DNA of 64,000 nucleotides from Prorocentrum cordatum (Eukaryota > Sar > Dinophyceae > Prorocentrales > Prorocentraceae): NCBI GenBank assembly GCA_963575745.1, contig CAUYUJ010022082.1, positions 583,801 to 647,800 on the forward strand. Reading direction: 5' to 3'. Both the position numbers and the translations under genes were made by a program. Below, piece after piece: positions 42,861-51,945 of the stretch; position 1 is the stretch's first letter; each line of letters opens with the position of its first letter. Under the pieces are notes generated by a model, which saw nothing but the letters and a program-made list of their open reading frames with translations, ran no database searches and was not told where the DNA came from.

Positions 42861-43765
42861 TTCTATGATATGGTGTTATTCTGCCGTCGCTTATTGCTCT
42901 GTAGTGAATGTGAAAAGATTTTGCTGATTTTACTGGCTCCCAATGCGATTCCAATGTTTGTTGCGCTGTTTTCATATATTCTGAGCGTTTTTTTGTTCAA
43001 GCGTTTTGCATGCAAACCATTGTCTTTGGCTTCGTTTCAAACATGTTTGCTCGTTTTAGTGATTTTCAATGAATGTTGCTTAGTTTTCAAGTGTTTGATT
43101 GCTGTTTGCTGCATGTTCCAACTTTTCCCATTTATTTTGCTAATGTCTGTCCTGTTGCCCTCAAGTGCGTGCCAACACCCTCGAACGCGCTCCCGCTCGC
43201 GGGGAACTTGCGGGGAACTTGCGGGGGCGCCGTCTGGACCTTCAAAATTATCAAAAACCATAGAAATATTAAACAGAATTCAACACAACTTGAAAACGCA
43301 TGAAAAAGCTTGGAAATCATTGAAAATCATTGAAAAACCATGAGAATCATAGAAACACATTAAAAAATTGAAAAACATTGAAAATCTTTGAAAACCTTAG
43401 AACAAGTTTGAAAATCAGTGAATTTGCTTGAAAAGCATTGGAAAACATTGAAAATCATTGAAACAGCTAGAGAATCATTGAAAGTCACGGAAAATCTATG
43501 AAAATCATTGAACAAGCTTGAAAAAGTTAGAAAATCATTGAAAAGAATTGAAAATCATTGAAAACATGTGAAAAAGCTGGAAAATCATTGAATTAGCTGG
43601 AAAATCATTGAACAAGCTTGAAAATCATTGAACAAGTTCGAAAATCATTGAACATCATTGAGAATCATTGAAAAAGCTTGAGAATCATGTGAAAACTTGA
43701 AAATCAGTGAACAAGTTCGAAAAACGTTTAAGAATCATTGAAACAACATGAGACAAACTTGAACA
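42860..43765 (+). repeat. AT-rich region with GAAAATCATTGAA array
   Basis: From 43255 to about 43760 a degenerate tandem array of 17-21-base units such as GAAAATCATTGAACAAGCTT and AATCATTGAAAAAGCTTG. The preceding part (42870-43140) is T-rich and holds the opposite-strand motif TTTTCAATG. The two halves could pair as an imperfect inverted structure. GC is much lower than in the flanking genes. Confidence 0.8.
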
Positions 43766-44145
43766 ACCATAAGAAAAAAAATAATAATAACAAACACCAG
43801 ATCATAACAGAACGCGTTGAATTACATAGGGAACCGTTGCGCTCCGTCGAACCGTCCAGACATTGCTGAATGGCACCTTCTACATTGTGGATGTGTGTTT
43901 TGAGGGAAATGATGGCTGCCCCGGCTGCCCCCGAACAGAAGTGCGATTCACATTTCATTGTTCCTCCCGAAGGCATTGTGGCCCAAACCGATTAATGAGC
44001 AATAGATTAGCAAGATGGAGAGCGCGCCTGCGCGCCCACTTCCACAGATAACCACGCGCTAGATGGAGAGAGCAAGCCTGCTTCTGTTTCGTGGCCTCAC
44101 GATGCGCGGCCATTGGGGCCGGCGAGCCAAATCGCTGATAGTCAG

Positions 44146-46074
44146 ATGCCACCGCCGCCAAGGCCAGTGCTGTCTCCATCCCAAGGCCTCGGCAACGACA
44201 TGCCGAGATCAAGATCGCGTTCACCGCCAGCCGGCAACGATGACTTCATGTTCGACGAGGAGATGGCGGGGCTGGAGATCAGCCTCAGCCAGGTCAGCGG
44301 GTGCAGTGCTGAAGTCGGTGGTGAGCCGTCATTCGATGATCGTGGCGGCAACGGCGCCGATGAGGATGACAGCTTCTTTTCGAGCGAGAAAGAAAAGAGA
44401 GCGGTTGAAGTCATTGCTTCGGACTCCGACTTTGACGACGTTCATGGTCCGTGGGGCACGGAGTATCTTAAGTTATTGCAGAAGAAGCTTTCCACGATCA
44501 AGGGCGGCTGCAAGAAATGCAAAACGATGACGAAGGATCTCCCAGCTGGCCCCGCCGCGATTCAAGAGTTCAACCAGCGCACGAAGGATTGCTTGGACAC
44601 TGCATTCCGTGGGAAAGAGGGCGGCTTGCGCTTGACTAGGGTCCGCGGCCTCCTCGAGTACGGCGTTGCCGCGCACGCCGACTTCAGCGGGGCGCAGGGC
44701 CCAGAAGCCGCATTGTACATGCTCAAGAAGGTGCCCGAGAACCTCGGACTGAGCAACGAGGGGCTCATGTTATATCGCGCATCGGAGCAGGTGCCAGCGT
44801 TGAGAGACATCATCTTGAGCGAGGATAACCCCGCGAGGCCTGCCCACGTGTTCAAAACGGTCGAGATGATACATCAGAACGACTTGAAGGTGGGACTGCC
44901 AAAGTACCCGAAAGGCGCATCGGACAATGAGATCATGGAGTGGCATAAGGACTTCAAAGAGTTTTTGCGCGAGAACTTTTGGGGATTCTACATGCGGGGC
45001 CAGACAAGTCCGAACTGCTTGATCCACCCAGGCCAAGACGTCGCTGTTCGTTATGGCGAAACGCTTGAGCAAGAGCACGAGGTCAATGAGAAGTTCAAGC
45101 CCTGGATTTTTAACGGGGGTTCGCCACCATGCATCCCGTGGTGCCCAGCTGGCAAGAAGAAGCTCACTGAAAAGTCGATCCCAGCGTACGAGACGTGGCT
45201 CGAGGAGACGAAGCACTTCGACCTCGTCTTCATGGAGCAATCGAGTCGCTACCCGCCGGAGCTGTTCGAGGAGGCGCTGACGAAGACCCACGTCGTCGTG
45301 TACTGCAAATTCGGGCCCAATGATCTCGGGTGGCCAGTGCAGCGGAGTCGCTTCAGGGCCGCGGCGATTCGTCGCGACAAGCTTGTTTGGGCTGGGCCTC
45401 TAGACGGTGCGAAGATCGCTGACGTGGCGGACGAGTTCGTGCATATCTTCCGCAAGAAGGTGGTTGCCGCAGCAGCGGTGTTTGCCAACGTCGACTCCGA
45501 ACACAACATCGAGAGTGTTCGCGCGGAGCTCGCGGCAACGAAGGGGGCCGACTACGACAAGGGAGCACCTATCTGGAGTGATCTACCTCCACGTGGAGTC
45601 GACCACTTCCTCGGCTACCACGAGCGGGCAACCAAGATATGCGAAGGGGCAGAAACCACGGTGGCGGACGTGACTTCCAGCCCAATGATGCGCGGCGGCC
45701 GCTTGGGCCACTGGATGCCGACGATCCAGAAGAACTCCAAGATGGTGCAGCTCAACGTCATGGACACCAACACGGGGCACATTTTCACCCCGCGCGAGCT
45801 CTATTTTGCCAGCGGTTGGCCAGTGATTCCAATGCCGCCGGAGACGTTCGTCAGGTTCGGCTTCTTCTCAAGCGTCTTCAGGGAGCGCCCATCGGTCAGA
45901 GCCAACGCCTTCGGCAACGGGATGCACCTGGCTTGCGAGGAGGTGTGGTTCATCTACGTGGCGAGCCGCACCATCAGGAGGGGCGTCCTGTCTTCGATGG
46001 CCCCACCCTTGAGCACGGTGGCGACCCCGAGCAAGGAAGACGACAAGGGCGATGAGCGCGGCGACCAGGACTAG
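44146..46074 (+). CDS. Gene C: cytosine-C5-methyltransferase-like protein
   Basis: 642 codons, uninterrupted. The start is the first ATG in the frame. N-terminal 110 residues are acidic and Ser/Pro-rich, followed by CKKCKTMTKD. The core has methyltransferase-type landmarks: GGSPPCIPWCPAGKKKL (position of the PC catalytic loop, motif IV), FDLVFMEQSSRYPPELFEEA (position of motif VI ENV, here MEQ), LGWPVQRSRFRAAAIRR (motif VIII QxRxR) and AFGNGMHLACEE (motif X GN). The family is multicopy in dinoflagellates. The Pro-Cys is present, but motif VI is changed, so catalysis is uncertain. Best-preserved gene of the transposon. The family call rests on my motif reading. Confidence 0.65.
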   Translation: MPPPPRPVLSPSQGLGNDMPRSRSRSPPAGNDDFMFDEEMAGLEISLSQVSGCSAEVGGEPSFDDRGGNGADEDDSFFSSEKEKRAVEVIASDSDFDDVHGPWGTEYLKLLQKKLSTIKGGCKKCKTMTKDLPAGPAAIQEFNQRTKDCLDTAFRGKEGGLRLTRVRGLLEYGVAAHADFSGAQGPEAALYMLKKVPENLGLSNEGLMLYRASEQVPALRDIILSEDNPARPAHVFKTVEMIHQNDLKVGLPKYPKGASDNEIMEWHKDFKEFLRENFWGFYMRGQTSPNCLIHPGQDVAVRYGETLEQEHEVNEKFKPWIFNGGSPPCIPWCPAGKKKLTEKSIPAYETWLEETKHFDLVFMEQSSRYPPELFEEALTKTHVVVYCKFGPNDLGWPVQRSRFRAAAIRRDKLVWAGPLDGAKIADVADEFVHIFRKKVVAAAAVFANVDSEHNIESVRAELAATKGADYDKGAPIWSDLPPRGVDHFLGYHERATKICEGAETTVADVTSSPMMRGGRLGHWMPTIQKNSKMVQLNVMDTNTGHIFTPRELYFASGWPVIPMPPETFVRFGFFSSVFRERPSVRANAFGNGMHLACEEVWFIYVASRTIRRGVLSSMAPPLSTVATPSKEDDKGDERGDQD

Positions 46075-46079
46075 GCCGA

Positions 46080-47480
46080 GCCTCACTAGCATCGCAGCGC
46101 TACGCGCTATAGCATGGCCCGTGGACGAGCCGCCAGGAGCTATGACGGAGTCTCTAGAACGGTGGCGTTGCGAGAATCGGTTTGGAGCAAGATACTCTTC
46201 ATAGGCGGCTCCTGCCTGCGATCGATGTTGTTGCATCGTCCCTTCGTCCCATCTGGCCCTGAGAGCCTCTTGAGGAATGGTTTGACTTTCGAATTTGCTT
46301 CGGGCTCAGAGGTGATTTGAGCCAGCTTTACAAAGAGGAGGGGGGGCGAGGAGGAGGGGGAGGAGGAGGAGGAGGAGAAGGAAGGGGAGGGAAGGGGGGA
46401 GGGGGGAGGGGGAGAGCAACAGCGAGGGATAGAAAGGGGGGTAAAGGATTGAGGGGGGCCGGACATATAATAAGGGAAGGCTGACACCAGAAGGGGAGCG
46501 TGGAGCCGTTTAGAAGGGCAAGAAGCGCCAGGGGCAGGAAGATAAAGAGGTGGCGGAGGGATGGAGGCCGATGGGGTGGAGCACGGAGGAAGAGAACAGA
46601 CAAACGAAGATGAACGAGCATGGAGGGAGGATGAGGAGGGAGAGGGAGAATGGGCGAGGGAGGTCGATGCTTCTCTCTGCCTCTCTCCAGCCGCCGCTCG
46701 TGCCCGCCGCCGTCCGCGGCCCCGACCACTCGTCGTCAAGTTGATGGTGGAGAGGCCCGGCCCGCTGCTCCGTGCGTTGGCGCGCGTGCGAAGCGCTCCC
46801 GCTGGTCTCATCCTTTTCCACCTCCTCACCGTCGTCGTCATCTTTCTCCTCCTCCCCTTCCTTCTTTCTTCTCCCCCTCCGCCCCCTCCCGCCCCCCTCC
46901 TACTTCACCCAGTCCTCCTCGTCTGAACCATCTTGCCCTTCTGAGAATGTGATAGCCTACCGTCTCCCGTTGACTGCCTACTCCACCCGATCCCGATCTC
47001 CTCTTCCCATTCCTCCTCATGCTCGTCTTGGGCATGTGAGTGAGCGAGTAACGGTTGTTTCAGTGTTAGCAGCGGCTTCAGGTTTGACAGGTCTTCAGGT
47101 CAAAACGGAGTCATGTTCTGGGTTGCGCCCACGTGCCCGCAAACGCCAGCACCGCCCTCAACAGTGACAACTGTCATGCCGATTGGGACCCCAACGCCAA
47201 CACCAACACCAACATCAACGCACCAATACCAAGGCCAACACCAACACCAACACCAACACGCGGCAGACGGAAGATCAGCAGCACTCAGCACACCAGCGCA
47301 CCACAACAACCATCAACGGCAATCACCATAAACAACCATCAACAACACCTGGGATCCTTGGATCTGCTCTGCGTGGCGTGTGCCACTGCGCTGCTATGCT
47401 GCTGTCGTAACACATTTAGGCTCAAACCAAAGAGCTCACACTTTGCCTGGCTTGCCGTTTACCCTGATTGCGTCACCTGA
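46080..47480. other. Spacer between genes C and D with simple repeats
   Basis: A G/A-rich tract at 46335-46440, mixed purine and pyrimidine tracts to 46920, and a (CCAACA)n repeat at about 47190-47260. Open frames here are low complexity. Confidence 0.6.
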
Positions 47481-47482
47481 GG

Positions 47483-50401
47483 ATGTCAACAGCAGATGGT
47501 GACGATGTGAAAATGGAGTCTGGTGGTGTTGCTGCGGCAACACCAGAAAAAAAAGCCAAGGACGTCAACGCCCCAAGGAGCGCTGCGAGCCTTGGCAAGC
47601 ACAGCGCGCCGTCAGACTCTCAGAAGAACGACTGTGCTTTCAGCGACGACGATGCTGGCCCTGGCGAGACTCGGAAGGACGCATCTAAGCGCACAGTCTG
47701 GGCGGCCTTGACTGAAACAGCCGACGCTTCTGATGTCGAGCCCCCTAAGAAACAGACGAGGAAGACTGCAGCTCAGAAGACTTGCCCACTTCCGCCCTGT
47801 GATGAGGGGATTGAGGGAAACAAGAAGTTCTGCAAGAAACACCACCGGATCTACGAATGCTTGGAGCGACGCGCGTTCAGGGCGGTCGACCATAAGAAGC
47901 CCGAGACAGAGACTGATGAATCAAAGTCCTTCAAGCAGATCTTCGGCTTCAAGCCAGGGAAGAAGGGTGGCGTGTCAATAGAGCCCAACTGGGAATTGGC
48001 TGATACGGTGATGACTGACATCCTCTCCAAGAGCCCAAACATAAATGAGCCCCTGGCCGCGATGTCCAGGAAGGCGCGCGGATCTGACGCCAGGCTTTCC
48101 AGCTGCATCGAACGCAAGGGCACTGAGCGGAGCAACTCTGATTTGTCGTCCAGGCCCAAGTGGGACAAGCAGATCTTCGTCAAGAGAACGATGGCCCTTC
48201 GACCCTGGAACGAAGATAGGTGCAACAGAGAGTGGGCAGCTATCGAGCTGGATACGCCAGAGGAGCACAAGGACAACCGAGGCCCTCCAGAATGTCCGCT
48301 CCGCCTCCCGATTCCAGCGTGGATGGTGGGGGAAGACGAGCTCGAGCAGAAGACGACGAACTACCGCACTCAGGAGATTGCCACAACAGCGGCCAAGGGA
48401 AAAGCCATGTCCACTTCAGACATCGACAAGGCGGTGAAGGACTGCACGAGGGGCTTCGCTCCGCTGTCGCAGGCCAGTACCTCAGCTGCAATGCAAAGCG
48501 CATCGGCCGATGCCATCAATGCTACAGGTGACGGCGGCCAGCAGGCGATGGAGGTGATGATGATGCACGGGGTCAGACCACAAGCAGCAACGGACAATAC
48601 CAGCACTGGTGAGGGATCTCAGCGAGGCGATGGGTCGGCGCCAAAGGCGAAGCTCGCCGGGGGCCGCGGGAAGGTTGCAGTTGGCCAGGCCCGCTTCGAC
48701 GTCGGCGTCACCGGGCTCACGGTCGCAGAGACGCAGAAGAAGGCTTTGGGTCAAGAGGAGACCAAGCTGTTCAAAGCTTTGGCAGCAGCCTGCAAGACAA
48801 GCGCCACATGCCCCAGCGCAGACCACGAGCAGATGCCACTCTTGCGGGAACGGATTTTGCTTGGCAGCCTCGTCCTCGACAAGAAGTTCGACTGCGATGA
48901 GGGCAGCAGCACCGTCGCTGACTCCGACCTGTGGATGGACGAGCTGTTCACCAAGGACAAGCAAGCGTTCAAGGAAGAATGCATCAAGGAGGGGAAGACA
49001 GAGGACAACGTCGAGTTCCCTGAGCACTTGTTGGACCTTGGCAAGTATCGCGACCACTACCTCCACTTGAAACTTCATGCAGCAGTCCCGTTGCCCGTTG
49101 ACGACAGGGGCCAGATCGTTCGTATGGCACGCGTGATGGAGCTCTCACAGCAGATCCGCATTGCGACCGCCGCTAAGGAGATCGAGGGCACCGAAGCGAA
49201 GATCGAGGACTTCAAGATCAACCTTGAGCAGCTCCGCAAGGCCATCGTCGACATTGCCAAGGTTGCGAAGACATCCCACAGCACGGTCTCGAGGAAGGCG
49301 GCGGTCAAGCATATGGAGCAGGAGAGCAAGGGCAGGGAGGACCAGCTGGCCGCAGCATCAGCGGCCTCGGCGAGCTTGAGAAAGCAGATCACTTCGCTGA
49401 GGAGCTCGGATTTCCCAACTGCACCCGCCAAACAAGCCCATCCCTCGCCGCTCTCTTCAAACCTCAGCCCCAAGAGGGCAATGGAGAAGAGAGTGGGGAG
49501 GGAAGATGCTTGATTTACGGATGCAGTTGGGAGCTCCCCAAGGAGTCTTTCGTCTGGCGTCTTTGCGATCGACTGGTCTAGCCTTGGTTGTGAGGCGGTC
49601 AATACTTACCAGGATGAGGCGGCTTTCGAGAAACAGCTTGAGGGCTCGGCGTCGAAGGAGATGCTGGACATCCCCTTCAAGCTGCTGGCGAGCTCCGCCG
49701 GTGCTGCAGCCTGCGCTTTGCCGGAGATCAAAGCGGGCCTCGACAGGTACAAAGAGAAGTTCCCAGCTAAGGCGGGCGAGAGGGGGGACAAAGCTTCGGC
49801 GCCCGTGCAGGAGTCGCATGGCCTCGCGCGAGTCGTGTCGACCTTCGAGAAGCTGGCGCCGTTGGCGCAGCGTGCGGACATCACGAAGCACCCCGTGGTG
49901 CAGGCGGCCACGGAGCGGGTCTGGTTCATCGGCTACCTCCCGACCTACGTGGACATGAGTTTCGAGGCGGAGCTCTTCGGCTCTGTGAAGTACATCGTTG
50001 AGGGCAGCATGAAGGTGGTCTACTTCCACGGCGGCCAGCTCATGGATCAAGTTCCACACATCCAGGGTACGACATTCCTCGAGCGGGCGACGACGCTCTT
50101 GAAATGCATCGAGGCTGACAAGGCCAAGGAGTTCATTTCAGGGAAGGTGAACTGCTTCGTCACGACGATCAAGGCAGGCGAGATGATGCATGTGCCGCCT
50201 GGGTGGTTCGCGGCAGCTTCGTGCCTGCCGAGCGGACCGAAGACGGTGGGGTTCAAGAAGCTGTTCTTGTTGCAGCGCAGTCGAGCAATGAACGACCTGG
50301 AGAAGCTGCTCACGGATCAGTCGTTGAAAAACGACAGGGTGCAGGCGGCCTACGACATTCTCTACGCGGGCGCCGCTGGCGCCGCCGCCGCGCCCGCCTA
50401 G
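47483..50401 (+). CDS. Gene D: Cys/His, coiled-coil, cupin-like ORF with TGA
   Basis: One frame runs 972 codons, broken only by TGA at 49511-49513 (GREDA, stop, FTDAVGSS). N terminus: acidic Lys/Ser-rich, then CPLPPCDEGIEGNKKFCKKH, a C-C-C-H zinc-like motif. Middle: ADTVMTDILSKSPNINEPLA and an Ala-rich low-complexity segment. About residues 540-650 form a coiled coil (IEDFKINLEQLRKAIVDIAK). After the TGA: VFAIDWSSLGCEAVNTYQDE, VWFIGYLPTYVDMSFEAELF and TTIKAGEMMHVPPGWFAAAS, the last resembling a cupin/JmjC-type GE-x-x-HVPPGW strand. The codons on both sides of the TGA are equally protein-like. It may be two genes (49661-50401 has its own Met), a nonsense mutation, or readthrough. No function assigned. 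Confidence 0.6.
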
Positions 50402-50439
50402 TCGCCTAGCCCTGGGGCAGAAGCGGGCAGGCCAGGCAG

Positions 50440-50650
50440 TGAGCGATGGCACAAATGCCTTTCATCCTGGGCTCTCGGCTCCTCTCCGTCATCCCTCCTC
50501 CCCCCCCGGACTCCGAGCTCCTGGACTGAAATCCTCTGGGTCTGGGCCCCTTCTGGACTCTGAACTCCTGGACCCCCTGACTCTGGAGTCCTCTGGGCTC
50601 TCCCTGGACTCAGGACTCAGGGCCCCGCTGATTCCTTTTCTGGATAACAA
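50440..50650 (+). repeat. Degenerate CTCTGGACTC repeat
   Basis: Repeated CTCCTGGACT, CTCTGGACTC and TCTGGGCTCTCC units over about 150 bp, right after gene D. Confidence 0.7.
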
Positions 50651-50689
50651 GCCGTTCGGTAGAACCGAAGCACCCCCAAATGTAGAATG

Positions 50690-51080
50690 GGAGGAGAGGC
50701 AGGGGGAAGAGGGGCATCAGGCATCAAAGCAGCAGCAGTGGCAGCAACGACGCAACAAGAGGAATGAACAACTAATGAGGAATATGAGGAACCGCGAACA
50801 GCGGAGGAACAGGAAAGGAGAAGACAGAAGAGCAATGATAACACAGGAGAAGGAGGGAGTGAACGAGAGGAGGATCAGGAGGGGAGCCGAAACAGAAAGC
50901 AGAGAGGGGGAAATTATGTTTCGTCGTCCTCCTCCTCCTTTGTCCTCGCTCTTCCCTCCTCCTCCTTCTTCTTCCCTCTTCCTTCCTTCTCCTCCTGCTG
51001 TTTCTCCTCCCCCCTCCTCCTTCCTGCCTCATTCCCCCTTCTTCTTCCCCTCCCTTTTTCCCTCCTGCATCCTCCTTCTG
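50690..51080 (+). repeat. Right subterminal purine and pyrimidine tracts
   Basis: AGCAGCAGTGGCAGCAACG and GGA-rich sequence to 50910, then CCTCCTCCTTTGTCCTCGCT-type pyrimidine sequence to 51080. Read inward from the right TIR, the tract is purine-rich, mirroring the left subterminal tract. Confidence 0.75.
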
Positions 51081-51197
51081 TCGCGAGGCTGAGTGGCTCA
51101 GTCGGTAGCAAGGTTGGCCGCGTGGGGAGCGAAACGCATGAGGGATGATGCGCGAGGAAAGAACGAGTTCCTGAGAAGCTCGCATACGAGGCAATCG

Positions 51198-51268
51198 GCT
51201 CAGTGCCGAGCCTCTTGGCGGGTGGGCACGTGCGCGGGGCTCCGGCAACGTTGGTGCAGGATTTGCCG
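51198..51268 (-). repeat. Right terminal inverted repeat
   Basis: Read inward: CGGCAAATCCTGCACCAACG, then TTGCCGGAGCCCCGCGCACG and TGCCCACCCGCCAAGAGGCT. It pairs with the left end. Just inside is TGGCTCAGTCGGTAGC (51094-51109), which resembles a pol III A box, but no B box accompanies it. Confidence 0.9.
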
Positions 51269-51945
51269 AAACGGGGCCGCCGTAGGTTGAATGGACGAGG
51301 CATCACGGCCTTCCTCCAGAGGCTCTCATCTGATCAGTATGATGAGATATTTTCGGCGGGAAAGGCCGCGGCAAAGGCCGTAGAGATACCTCAGGCAAAG
51401 GTAAAGGTAGGTGGGGGAACCCGCGAGGTAGAGACGGCCAGATCTTAAAGTGCCATGAGTGTGATAGTACCGATCATATTGTAAAATATTGCCCAGCGAA
51501 GGGAAATGGAAAGGGCACATCGACCGAAGTCCATTTCGGCTCAAGTGGACCAGTTATTGAATATCTTAGCCTCCAAGATTTTGAAGCCATGGAACAGATA
51601 TTTTTCATTTGGGTCAGCAGTATGGACAATTTGGATGAGCTCGAGGCGTGCGGCCACGGACTGTACGCGTACTACCTCGAGTAGCTCCGCATATTTGTTC
51701 TCGGAAATATCGAGCTTACGCCTGTGGAGAATGGTGCGCTGGGAAACCAGCCCTTATCTTTCTTCGACTGGATGTTCGGTAAACCAGGCAACATCATGGC
51801 TTACGAGAGCAGCGACGAGGACGTCGCTGTAGAGGCCTCGCCTTTGGAGGTTGACCGCAACCTTCGACATCAACCCGACCTTATGCTTGGAAACAGACCC
51901 CCCCCCCAGTATTCCTCCAAACTATGCCGACCTGATTGAACTAGA
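51269..51945 (+). pseudogene. Gag C terminus with CCHC zinc knuckle
   Basis: Starts at the right target duplication: KRGRRRLNGRGITAFLQRLS, SDQYDEIF. A frame change follows at TTTT near 51352, then GGKGRGKGRRDTSGKGKGRW and GNPRGRDGQILK. The knuckle is CHECDSTDHIVKYC (51451-51492), exactly C-x2-C-x4-H-x4-C, the nucleic-acid-binding motif of retroelement Gag. The frame continues with an in-frame TAG near 51682 to 51945. Confidence 0.9.

Larger units (their letters stand above)
35121..51268 (+). mobile_element. 16.1-kb TIR DNA transposon with four genes
   Basis: Terminal inverted repeats of about 65-70 bp begin (T/C)GGCAAATCCTGCACC. Target duplications are 8 bp. Removing the element and one duplication joins KGKCKGKRG to RRRLNGRGITAFLQ in the same frame, the expected copia Gag basic region, which independently fixes both ends. 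Next to each TIR lies a purine-rich tract (read inward). All four genes lie on the plus strand, separated by simple repeats. An 8-bp duplication is shared by hAT and some other superfamilies; the TIR start does not match a superfamily consensus I know, so class is open. Confidence 0.9.

Noticed and set aside
24674-50401. Recoding of TGA as a sense codon
   Set aside because: TGA, TAA and TAG all interrupt other relics here (for example the helicase tail and Gag), and dinoflagellate nuclear genes use the standard code as far as I know, so decay is simpler.
51094-51180. tRNA-like A box TGGCTCAGTCGGTAGC
   Set aside because: No matching B box or cloverleaf could be found; it lies just inside the transposon's right TIR.
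35121-51268. Assigning the 16-kb transposon to hAT because of the 8-bp duplication
   Set aside because: The TIR start (T/C)GGCA does not fit the usual hAT start, and no hAT transposase motif could be confirmed in gene A.
51530-51545. CCATTTCGGCTCAAG, 14 of 15 match to an SL relic
   Set aside because: It lies inside the copia Gag coding frame (VHFGSSG) just after the zinc knuckle, so it is explained by protein coding and not by trans-splicing.
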